Assembly (NCBI RefSeq): GCF_024753215.1
Contig: NZ_JANUGV010000001.1
Span: 310,001 to 374,000, forward strand
Reading direction: 5' to 3'
Length of the DNA: 64,000 nucleotides
Source of the DNA: Massilia solisilvae
Lineage (GTDB): Bacteria > Pseudomonadota > Gammaproteobacteria > Burkholderiales > Burkholderiaceae_D
Under the pieces are notes generated by a model that worked only from the letters and a program-made list of their open reading frames with translations, was not told the origin of the DNA and did no database searches. How positions within the stretch are numbered: position 1 is the first letter of the stretch; each line of letters begins with the position of its first letter. Shown here one piece after another: positions 36,941 to 44,544 of the stretch. The position numbers were made by a program, and so were the translations under genes.

Positions 36941-39844
36941 TCAGCGCACCCGCAGCAGGCGCACGCCGTAGATGTCGAACCGGTTCGATGGGCCCTCCAC
37001 GCCGCCGGCCGCGCTGAAGCCGCTGTTGCTGCGCAGGTAGCTCATGTTGTAGAAGTCCGAGAGCTCGAGCCGGTAGCTGCCGGGTGTGAGCGTGGCGGCG
37101 ATCGGGGTGGAATACACCGTCGGCGTGTCCGCTTTCTCGATGCGCGCGTGCGGCAGCTGCACCACGCCCCCGGCCACGACCCGTCCGCTCGCGTCCTTCA
37201 GCGCGAGCCATTTCACGCCGCCGCTGATCCCCAGGTTCACCTGGTTGGCGCTATTGTGGTAGCGCACCTGCACCGCGTATTGGCCGGTCTGCCCGATACG
37301 GATCGCATCGACGGCGAACCGGTCGCCAAAGCTGCCCCAGTCCTGGATGTGCGGCTGCGGGAAGCGCTGGCTTGGCGTGGCCCGCGGCACGTTGGACGAG
37401 ACCCGTGCATCGGTAACAGGCACTTCGATGGCGGCGCCGATGCAGCGAGGGATGCCGTGGTGGCTGTAGTTGTTCGTGTCCGCATACACGGCTTCCACCG
37501 CGTAGCAGCCGGTGGCGCCGGTGCGATCGCCGGTCCACGCAGCGCTGGCGATGGCGGCGGCCACCAGCTTGCCGTCCCGGTACACGTTGTAGCGCGCATC
37601 GGTATTGCCGCCGTCCGCGATGTGGAGCACCGGCTTGCCGGCCGGCGTGCGTTCCACGCGCGCGATCTGCGGCTCACGCGGGGCAAAGACGGCGCGATCC
37701 TCCTCGTACGGGTTCGCGTTGACCCGGCGGATCGCCTGCTCTCCCGCTACGAGCGGGCCGAATTCGACGTCGATCGTACTGCCGTCCTTCAGTTCCTGCC
37801 AGGCGATGGCGGCGCGCGCCGGTTGGCCGTCGAGCGCGATGAGCGCCACGCGGTAGTAGCCGTTGCCCTGCTCGGCGCGTGGGAGATGCAGGCGCACCGT
37901 GAGCGCCTTGCCCCTTATGCGCAGGTTGTCGAGTGTGGCGAGGCTGGACTCGCCGAACGCGTCGCGCCGCAGCCGGGCCGTGATGAAGGGCTTGATCTCG
38001 ATGCCGTTGGCGGCCAGGTGAACGCCGAATATGTCCTCGATCACCATGCCAAGGTAGGCGCCGACCGACCACAGTTGCCGTCTGGAGCTGATGACCGGAC
38101 CGATCAGCGACGGGTGCTGTTCGTCGAGCAGCAGCGGCTGGCCGGACAGCCACTCCAGGTTCTCCATGTTCGACAGGTTCAGGGCGGCGCCGCGCATCAG
38201 GGTGGCGTAGGCCGCATCGGCCACGCTCACGTTGCCGGTGCGCGCCGCGGCCCTGAGACCGTACGCGGTGACGAACGGCCAGATCGCGCGGTTGTGATAG
38301 ACGGGCATTCCTTGCTGCTGGGGCCAGATGACCGGCGCGCCCATCGGGCCGTGCGGATAGCTGGCCACGATGCTGCGCGCGCGGGCGGCGCCGGCCACCC
38401 CGGTGTCGATCGCCAGCGCCTGGCCGAGCCAGTCGAACTTGTGCATGGGCGCGCCGTCGAAATGGCCGGCGGTCAGGCTGCTGTACATGCCCGCATCGTT
38501 CAGCCACAGCCTGCGATTGATGGATTGCTTCAGTTCGCGCGCCCAGCTTTCGTACCGCCCGGCGCGCGACATGTCGCCCTGTTCGCGCGCCAGTTGCGCC
38601 GCCAGGGTCAAGGCCTTGTAGTGGCCCACGTTGGTGGACAGCGCCTTGGCGCTTGCCATCGACGCCAGGTCTGCTGGAATCCACGCGGCATAAGTCTGGT
38701 CGCGCCAGTCGAGGAAGGACTCTTCGCCTGTGTACAGCCCGGTGGCCTTGTCGAACGCGGCAAGCCGGTCGTTATCGATCGTGTTGGACAAGGCCGTGAG
38801 CGCCGTGCGGGCAAACGCGGCGCGTTCTGCCGGGGGCAGGGTGAGCAGGACCTTTTCGGCCGCGTAGGCCCAGGTGACGCGGTCGGTGCTGACCGGCCAG
38901 CTGCCGCCGCTGCCGGTGTCCTGCACGACCTGCAGGCCATCGCTGCCACCTGCAACGTGCGGCGCGCGGGTCACGCCCGGCCGCCAGCCAGAGAGCTTGA
39001 ATTCGAGCGAATTCCTCACGCGCCGCGGGTCGAGCATGGCGAGCCCAAGGTCGGCCGCGTAGGATAGGTCGCGCGTCCACACGTAGTGCCACTTCTCGCC
39101 TGTCTCGAAGCACTCGCAGGGGATCGGCGCGTTGCCGTTGTAGTTGCCATCCCTGATCTCGTGCACCGAGTCCTGCAGCATTTCGGCGCCGGCCAGCGCG
39201 AACAAGCCATCGAAAGCGAGGTTCCCGCTGCGCACCCGCGGCAGCGATGCCGATTCGCGGTAGCGCACGTGCTGCGGGCCGGGGTCGCGCAGCTGCATCG
39301 TGGTCGATTGGGTGTAGGTCCGCAGCGGCGCGGCCGGGTCATCGGCCGAGAAGCGCGCGGTCTCCCGCTTGCCGTCCCAGGTGGAAAAGTCCATCGACAC
39401 GGCTGTGTGCCCGGCATGCGGATCGGCGCCACTCACCGGTGCCGGACCCTCGACACGCGCGACGCGCAGCACGGGCCGGGCTGGATCGGACACGTCCACC
39501 GTAAAGCGCCAGGTCGAGGTCTGCTTGACGAAGAGGTAGTCCTCCGGCCCGGGGTGGGTGTCCATGCGGTAGGGCTTGCCCGGCTCCACGGCGACGCTGG
39601 CGGCCGGGTCGATCACCCATTCCGCGCCCCAGTCGCGGCTGCCGACCTTGAACGCATGGTAGCCGGGGTTGACGAGGATGTCCGCCTGGTAGATGCCGTT
39701 GCCGCGCCAGGCCATCACGTTATCGAGGCCCCAGCCGTTGAAGGCGCCGCGGATGTAGATGTCACCCTTCAGCGGCGTGCCGTCCGCGGCCAGTACCGCG
39801 GCGGGGATAAGGGCCGCGCCGAGCAGCCAGCGGAGTGGTTTCAT
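36941..39844 (-). CDS. exported six-hairpin glycosidase with two carbohydrate-binding-like domains
   Basis: A 967-aa exported protein (signal peptide ending AVLAAD). Residues 25-100 resemble a starch-binding domain (DIYIRGAFNGWGLDNVMAWRGNGIYQADI). The middle (about 200-680) is an alpha/alpha six-hairpin barrel, with HYVWTRDLSYAADLGLAMLD and FLDWRDQTYAAW, as in MGH1/GH63-like and glucoamylase-like enzymes. The last 160 residues are a beta sandwich like CBM6/35. I cannot name the GH family. It is the third gene of a minus-strand starch operon, 6 bp after the GH133 gene, so an alpha-glucan oligosaccharide is the likely substrate (inference). Confidence 0.7.
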   Translation of the reverse strand: MKPLRWLLGAALIPAAVLAADGTPLKGDIYIRGAFNGWGLDNVMAWRGNGIYQADILVNPGYHAFKVGSRDWGAEWVIDPAASVAVEPGKPYRMDTHPGPEDYLFVKQTSTWRFTVDVSDPARPVLRVARVEGPAPVSGADPHAGHTAVSMDFSTWDGKRETARFSADDPAAPLRTYTQSTTMQLRDPGPQHVRYRESASLPRVRSGNLAFDGLFALAGAEMLQDSVHEIRDGNYNGNAPIPCECFETGEKWHYVWTRDLSYAADLGLAMLDPRRVRNSLEFKLSGWRPGVTRAPHVAGGSDGLQVVQDTGSGGSWPVSTDRVTWAYAAEKVLLTLPPAERAAFARTALTALSNTIDNDRLAAFDKATGLYTGEESFLDWRDQTYAAWIPADLASMASAKALSTNVGHYKALTLAAQLAREQGDMSRAGRYESWARELKQSINRRLWLNDAGMYSSLTAGHFDGAPMHKFDWLGQALAIDTGVAGAARARSIVASYPHGPMGAPVIWPQQQGMPVYHNRAIWPFVTAYGLRAAARTGNVSVADAAYATLMRGAALNLSNMENLEWLSGQPLLLDEQHPSLIGPVISSRRQLWSVGAYLGMVIEDIFGVHLAANGIEIKPFITARLRRDAFGESSLATLDNLRIRGKALTVRLHLPRAEQGNGYYRVALIALDGQPARAAIAWQELKDGSTIDVEFGPLVAGEQAIRRVNANPYEEDRAVFAPREPQIARVERTPAGKPVLHIADGGNTDARYNVYRDGKLVAAAIASAAWTGDRTGATGCYAVEAVYADTNNYSHHGIPRCIGAAIEVPVTDARVSSNVPRATPSQRFPQPHIQDWGSFGDRFAVDAIRIGQTGQYAVQVRYHNSANQVNLGISGGVKWLALKDASGRVVAGGVVQLPHARIEKADTPTVYSTPIAATLTPGSYRLELSDFYNMSYLRSNSGFSAAGGVEGPSNRFDIYGVRLLRVR

Positions 39845-39850
39845 ATGAGC

Positions 39851-42151
39851 TTAGCGATATTCGTTTCGTTCGACGATGCCCTTCAGGACATCGCGCCCGC
39901 GCAGCATCGGGAATGCCTCGGGGCGGTAGGCCTTCGGTTGCACGAAGTGCAGGTTGCCGATCAGGCCCGCATAAGAAGGCTGCACCGCGGCCGCCTCGAG
40001 CCGCGCGCCGTCGATGCTGGCATGGCCGTTGGCGACCAGCAGCGTCGACGCTTCCCCTGGCGTGAGCGTGAACTCGACGCGGGCACGGCTCTTGTCCGGA
40101 CGGAGAAACTCGAAGCGGACCTTGCGCGCAAGCTGTCCGTCGAGCCGGAAGGTCCAGCGTTCGCCATGCCGGCGCTTGAAGTCGATGCCGAGCGACTCAC
40201 CCTGGCCAAACGGCAGGACGGCCGCAAAGCTGGTCCAGGCGGCGGGAATCGCGGGCGAGAACGCGAGCACGCCCTCCACCAGGTCCGGGTGAAAGCCCAC
40301 GTAGTCCTGGTAGGCATTGCGCGTATATTCGGCCACGCTCCACGACTGCGCAAACGTGCCGGACGGCCTGAGCCGGCCGCCCTCGTGCGGCAGGGCGTCG
40401 AGCAATTCGCTCATATTGCCAAGGGTGCCCAGGTGCAGAATCTGGTCGCCCAGGTTCTGCGTCAGCTGCCACGACAAGTCCTGGTAACCGAATTTGTTCA
40501 GCGCGGTCACGGTGAAGCCTGCGTTCCAGCCCCACACCGTGCCCTGGTGGTAGGCGGCGTCCTTGTGGTGGAAGGCGGGATTCTCGTGGCGCGGGTGGAA
40601 GTAGGGATCGTCCTGGCTGAGCGAGGCGATGCCGTAAGGGTAGAGCAGCCGCGAGACCGCATTGCGCGTGACCTGCGCCTGCACGGCGCGCGGCACGAAG
40701 TCGTCGAACGGGATCGAGGCCACCATCAGCTGGTTGGGCCGCACCTTGGCGTCGCGGCTGCCGTCTTCGCGCAAGCGGTCCGCCATTGTGCGGCCGTCCC
40801 AGAACAGCCGCAGGAAACTGGCGCGTGCATGGTCCGCGCTCATGGTCCACGCGCGCGCGTGCTGCTCGTCCCCGGCTTGCGCCGCGAACCATGCTCCTGC
40901 CTGCAGGGCGGTGTACCACAGCGCCTGGATCTCGACCGCACGCGGGCCGCGTGCGGACCATGGCTGCTTGTTCTCGATGCGCGCATCCATCCAGGTGTCG
41001 GCCGAATCGTGGCGCAGCAGGCCGTCGCTGTCCACATAGTTGGCGAAGGCGCCGTCGAAGTAGGGCACGGCCAGCTTGAGCATTTGCGCTGCGAACTCGC
41101 GGTCGCCCGTGTAGCGCACGTATTCGAGCGCCTCGCGCAGCATCCAGGGCGTGCCGTCCACTGTGTTGTAGATGATGTCACCCAGGCCGACGCGGTTGGG
41201 AATGCGGCCGTAGTCGCGCCCGCGCGGCTCGCCCAGGTTCTGGTAGCGCGCAAAATTGGCGAGCACCGCGCGTGCCTGGTCGAACTGGCCGGAGACCAGC
41301 AGCGTGCCGGGCAGGGCGATGAAGGTGTCGCGGCCCCAGTTCTCGCGGAACCACGGCAGCCCAGCCCAGATGCCGGGGCCGTATTCATCGACCACGAACA
41401 TGTACGACGCCGCCTTGGCCCAAATGAGCGCCTTGTTGTAGTCGGCGTCGCTGGTCTGCAGCCAGCTGCGGGTCAGGATCTGGTAGAGCGCCGCCTTTTC
41501 GAGTCCGATCGGGTCGCCCTGCGCGAGCGTGCGCGCCTTGCGTGCGGCCTCGTCAGCGGTGGCGGCAAACGCGGCCACGACCGTGAAGCGGCGCGCCGGA
41601 GCGGTGGTGCGCAGCACCAGCCGATCGTCATGGGTGAACGGCTGGTCCGCCGCCAGGGCCATGAACAGTGCCGCGCCGGGGCCGGGCGCGACGACGAGCA
41701 CGCCGTCGCGCATCTCCACGGCGCCGCGTGTTGCCAGCAGCGGCTGCACGCCCAGCGTCTGTGAGGCCGGGCTGGTGACGGTGACCGCGAGCGCCTGCTG
41801 CTTGGACAGGAGCGCCATCTCTTCTGTTGCGCCGTTGTCAAAGCGCAGCCGGTGGCCGTAAGGCAGCACCTGCTCCTGCCCGCGCGCGCGGTCGTTTTCA
41901 AGATCGCCAGCGAAGGTGGCATAGTCGCGCAAGATCGTCCCGCTCTTGAAGACATAGCCCTCGCCCTTGCCGCGGCTGTGGGTGAAGCCTTCGTAATAGC
42001 CGGCCAGGTTGTCGCCCGCCACAAAGCGCGACTGCTGGCCGGCTGGCACGGTGATGGCCATCTGGTCGAACAGCGCGTCCATACCGGGGCGCTCGGCCGC
42101 GCCGAGCGGCAGTGCGCAGAGCGCGGCAACAGCAACGGCAACGCGCTTCAT
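39851..42151 (-). CDS. amylo-alpha-1,6-glucosidase (GH133-type debranching enzyme), exported
   Basis: A 766-aa enzyme with a signal peptide (ALCALPLGAAE). The N-terminal half is the beta-rich GDE_N-like domain; the C-terminal half is the six-hairpin barrel with LPWFRENWGRDTFIALPG (residues 266-283, D275), DTWMDARIE and HQGTVWGWNAG. It removes alpha-1,6-linked glucose stubs from branched glucans. Most relatives are cytosolic, so export is notable and fits action in the periplasm. Its start overlaps the GH13 stop by four bases (ATGA). Confidence 0.86.
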   Translation of the reverse strand: MKRVAVAVAALCALPLGAAERPGMDALFDQMAITVPAGQQSRFVAGDNLAGYYEGFTHSRGKGEGYVFKSGTILRDYATFAGDLENDRARGQEQVLPYGHRLRFDNGATEEMALLSKQQALAVTVTSPASQTLGVQPLLATRGAVEMRDGVLVVAPGPGAALFMALAADQPFTHDDRLVLRTTAPARRFTVVAAFAATADEAARKARTLAQGDPIGLEKAALYQILTRSWLQTSDADYNKALIWAKAASYMFVVDEYGPGIWAGLPWFRENWGRDTFIALPGTLLVSGQFDQARAVLANFARYQNLGEPRGRDYGRIPNRVGLGDIIYNTVDGTPWMLREALEYVRYTGDREFAAQMLKLAVPYFDGAFANYVDSDGLLRHDSADTWMDARIENKQPWSARGPRAVEIQALWYTALQAGAWFAAQAGDEQHARAWTMSADHARASFLRLFWDGRTMADRLREDGSRDAKVRPNQLMVASIPFDDFVPRAVQAQVTRNAVSRLLYPYGIASLSQDDPYFHPRHENPAFHHKDAAYHQGTVWGWNAGFTVTALNKFGYQDLSWQLTQNLGDQILHLGTLGNMSELLDALPHEGGRLRPSGTFAQSWSVAEYTRNAYQDYVGFHPDLVEGVLAFSPAIPAAWTSFAAVLPFGQGESLGIDFKRRHGERWTFRLDGQLARKVRFEFLRPDKSRARVEFTLTPGEASTLLVANGHASIDGARLEAAAVQPSYAGLIGNLHFVQPKAYRPEAFPMLRGRDVLKGIVERNEYR

Positions 42152-44016
42152 CGCGTGCCCGCAAGCTGCAGGATGATTGCGGCGTGGGGCGGCAGGACCA
42201 GTTCGGCATCCAGCGCATAGGTCTTGCCGGTCAGGACATCGACACCGGATGGCGCGCCCTGCAGCATCTCCTGGAAGCGGCTGGTGGCCAGCCGGGTTTC
42301 CTTTGCGCTGGCGTTCAATGCCACCATCACCTTGTCGTGCTCGTCGTAGCGGAACCAGACGTAGGCGTCGTCCTCGGGACCGTAGTGCATCAGCTTCCCG
42401 CGGTGGATCACGGGCTGCGTCTTGCGCCAGTTGACCAGCTTGCGCACGAATTCCCGGGCTTCTCGCTGGCGCGGCGTGAGCCCGGTCCCCGTGAAGGCAT
42501 TCACCTTGTCGCCGGCCCAGCCACCGGGGAAGTCGCGCCGGTAGCTCGAATCGTCGCGCTCGCCCACGGTGCTGGTCATCAGGATCTCGTCGCCGCTGTA
42601 GAACTGCGGGATGCGCGGCATGGTCATCACGAACACCAGGTCCATCTTGTACTTGTCGAAGTCCTCGCCCACCACGCTGTACAGGCGCGCCAGGTCGTGG
42701 TTGCCGTCGAAGAGGACCAGGTTGCCCGGGTCGGGATAGAGATAGTCCAGCGACAGCGTCTCGTACACGTCGTTGAAGGTGTTCCAGGCTTCGCCCTTGC
42801 CCGACAGCGCCTTGCGCATCGCCTCGGCCAGCGGGAAGTCCATCATGCTCGGCATGTAGCTCGCGTAGCCGTCGAAGTTGGCCTTGCCGCGCTGCCAGCG
42901 CGAGACCACCGGCGGCAGCATGCTCCATTCCTCGCCAACCATGTTCAGGCGCGGGTATTCGTCGGTCAGGCGGCGCGTGTAATCGGCCAGGAAGCGGCCG
43001 TCCGAATAGCTGAAGGTGTCGATGCGCAGGCCCGACAGCGCGGCGTACTCGATCCACCAGATGTTGTTCTGAATGAGGTAATTGGCCACCAGCGGGTTGG
43101 TCTGGTTCAGGTCCGGCATCCCGGGTGCGAACCAGCCGCGCGTGAAGTTCTCGGCGTCCGCGCGCGCGGCGTACCGGTCCTGCACGGCCACCCGGTGGTG
43201 ATGGGTCGGCACGAATTTGCCGCCGTAATTGACCCAGTCGGGTGTGGGCAGGTCCCTCATCCACCAGTGCCGGCTGCCGATGTGCGACAGCACCACGTCC
43301 TGGATCAGGCCGATGCCGTGCTTGCGCGCCTCGCGCGACAGGCGCAGATAGTCCTCATTGCTGCCGTAGCGCGGGTCGATGCGGTAGTGGTCGGTCGCGG
43401 CATAGCCGTGGTACGAGGCCGCCGGTTCATCGCTTTCCAGCAGCGGTGTGGGCCAAAGCTGGGTAAAGCCCAGGCCCGCGATGTAGTCGAGATGGTCGAT
43501 GATGCCCTGGATGTCGCCGCCGTGGCGGCCGTGTCCGAGCGCGCGATCGAGCTTGTCGGGCAGGCCCGCGACGCTGTCGTTGCGCGGGTCGCCGTTGGCA
43601 AAACGGTCGGGCATGACCTGGTAGATCGCATCGCGGCTCGAAAAGCCCTGGCGCTGGGCCGAACCCGGCTCGCGCGCCAGCAGCCGGTATGCATGGCGCA
43701 GCTTGTGGCGAGCGCCCTGGAACTCGATATCGAAGCTGCCTGGCGCCGCGCTGTCATCGATGACGAGGTTGATGAACACATAGTTGCGGTTTGCCACGCG
43801 CGTGACCGACGCGATGCGCACGCCGGGGTAGGCGATGTGCGGCTCCAGGTCCGCGATGCGCTCGCCGTGCGCCATCAGCTGCAGCTCGTGGTGGCGCATG
43901 CCAACCCACCAGAACGGCGGCTCCATGTGGTCGATGGCGGGGGCGGGCGTCGCACAGGCGGGAAGGGTGATGCTCGCAAACAGCAGGCTTGCGGCAAGTT
44001 TGTTCTTGAAGTCCAA
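42148..44016 (-). CDS. GH13 neopullulanase/cyclomaltodextrinase-like lipoprotein (SusA-like)
   Basis: A 622-aa enzyme. The catalytic triad is D333 (GLRIDTF), E362 (VGEEW) and D441 (GNHDLAR). An N-terminal beta domain (IDHMEPPFWWVGMRHHELQLM) marks the Cyc-maltodext_N group, which hydrolyses cyclodextrins, pullulan and maltodextrins. The signal ends in LPAC, a possible lipobox with Cys21, so it may be a membrane-anchored periplasmic lipoprotein. No ATG is available; TTG 44016 has a well-placed GGAGA, better than TTG 44031. It heads the operon with GH133 and the six-hairpin enzyme, and an operator lies 39 bp upstream. Confidence 0.87.
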   Translation of the reverse strand: MDFKNKLAASLLFASITLPACATPAPAIDHMEPPFWWVGMRHHELQLMAHGERIADLEPHIAYPGVRIASVTRVANRNYVFINLVIDDSAAPGSFDIEFQGARHKLRHAYRLLAREPGSAQRQGFSSRDAIYQVMPDRFANGDPRNDSVAGLPDKLDRALGHGRHGGDIQGIIDHLDYIAGLGFTQLWPTPLLESDEPAASYHGYAATDHYRIDPRYGSNEDYLRLSREARKHGIGLIQDVVLSHIGSRHWWMRDLPTPDWVNYGGKFVPTHHHRVAVQDRYAARADAENFTRGWFAPGMPDLNQTNPLVANYLIQNNIWWIEYAALSGLRIDTFSYSDGRFLADYTRRLTDEYPRLNMVGEEWSMLPPVVSRWQRGKANFDGYASYMPSMMDFPLAEAMRKALSGKGEAWNTFNDVYETLSLDYLYPDPGNLVLFDGNHDLARLYSVVGEDFDKYKMDLVFVMTMPRIPQFYSGDEILMTSTVGERDDSSYRRDFPGGWAGDKVNAFTGTGLTPRQREAREFVRKLVNWRKTQPVIHRGKLMHYGPEDDAYVWFRYDEHDKVMVALNASAKETRLATSRFQEMLQGAPSGVDVLTGKTYALDAELVLPPHAAIILQLAGTR

Positions 44017-44054
44017 GGCGTCTCCGTTCAACCGGCGCAGCCGCGCAGCAAAAA

Positions 44055-44069
44055 AGTAGCGTGACTACA
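44055..44069. promoter_or_regulatory. operator 1 of the starch regulon
   Basis: AGTAGCGTGACTACA, matching the TGTAGT-N3-ACTACA palindrome at 11 of 15 bases. It lies 39 bp upstream of the GH13 lipoprotein start, at its expected promoter. Confidence 0.6.
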
Positions 44070-44293
44070 TCAATCGCCGGTTTCCATAGGCTGGCTGGTC
44101 CCAGGCGTTTTTGTTCGTATCATGCTGAGAATACTATAGGAAATTGACAGCATCAACGCGCGAGCGCTGTTGTTGCGCTAGTTTTGTTACACTCCCTGAC
44201 GGCGCCGGTTGCCCAGCAGCGCCGTCCAGGCAGCGAAAATCTTCGCACCGTTGTAGTGCAGGTCCGCCCCGTGGCGGGGAAAAACACAATGAA

Positions 44294-44308
44294 TGTAGTA
44301 CGACTACA
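44294..44308. promoter_or_regulatory. operator 2 of the starch regulon (perfect palindrome)
   Basis: TGTAGTACGACTACA is a perfect 6-3-6 palindrome, the best copy. It lies in the 528-bp divergent region between the GH13 lipoprotein and the TonB receptor, 105 bp before the receptor's -35 box. Confidence 0.65.
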
Positions 44309-44326
44309 TCAGTATCTGCATGTGTT

Positions 44327-44341
44327 TGTAGCTGAAATACA
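44327..44341. promoter_or_regulatory. operator 3 of the starch regulon
   Basis: TGTAGCTGAAATACA, an imperfect copy centred 33 bp (about three helical turns) after operator 2. Same-face spacing would allow two dimers to bind together. Confidence 0.5.
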
Positions 44342-44412
44342 ACGATAGACGGCTTTCTCTCTAGGGAGCGCCAGAAAAGCCGGGGTATTGACGTAACATG
44401 AAGCAAGCCGCG

Positions 44413-44440
44413 TTGACAGTGCATCTAGTTTTAGTACAGA
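44413..44440 (+). promoter_or_regulatory. sigma-70 promoter of the TonB receptor gene
   Basis: TTGACA (perfect -35) with 16 bases to TACAGA (-10). The 5' untranslated leader would be about 97 nt. The rest of the 44017-44544 region holds operators 1-3 and no gene. Confidence 0.6.
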
Positions 44441-44544
44441 ATCGTTGACGAACGTCTAAGAACGTTTGCTTCAGGCTCCCGCGTTGTTCTGGCCGCCGGC
44501 TGTAGTTCGGGAAAACAATAGATATCTGATGAGTGAGGGGACAA

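Noticed and set aside
44503..44517. TGTAGTTCG near the TonB receptor start as an eighth operator.
   Set aside because: Only the left arm matches; there is no right arm.
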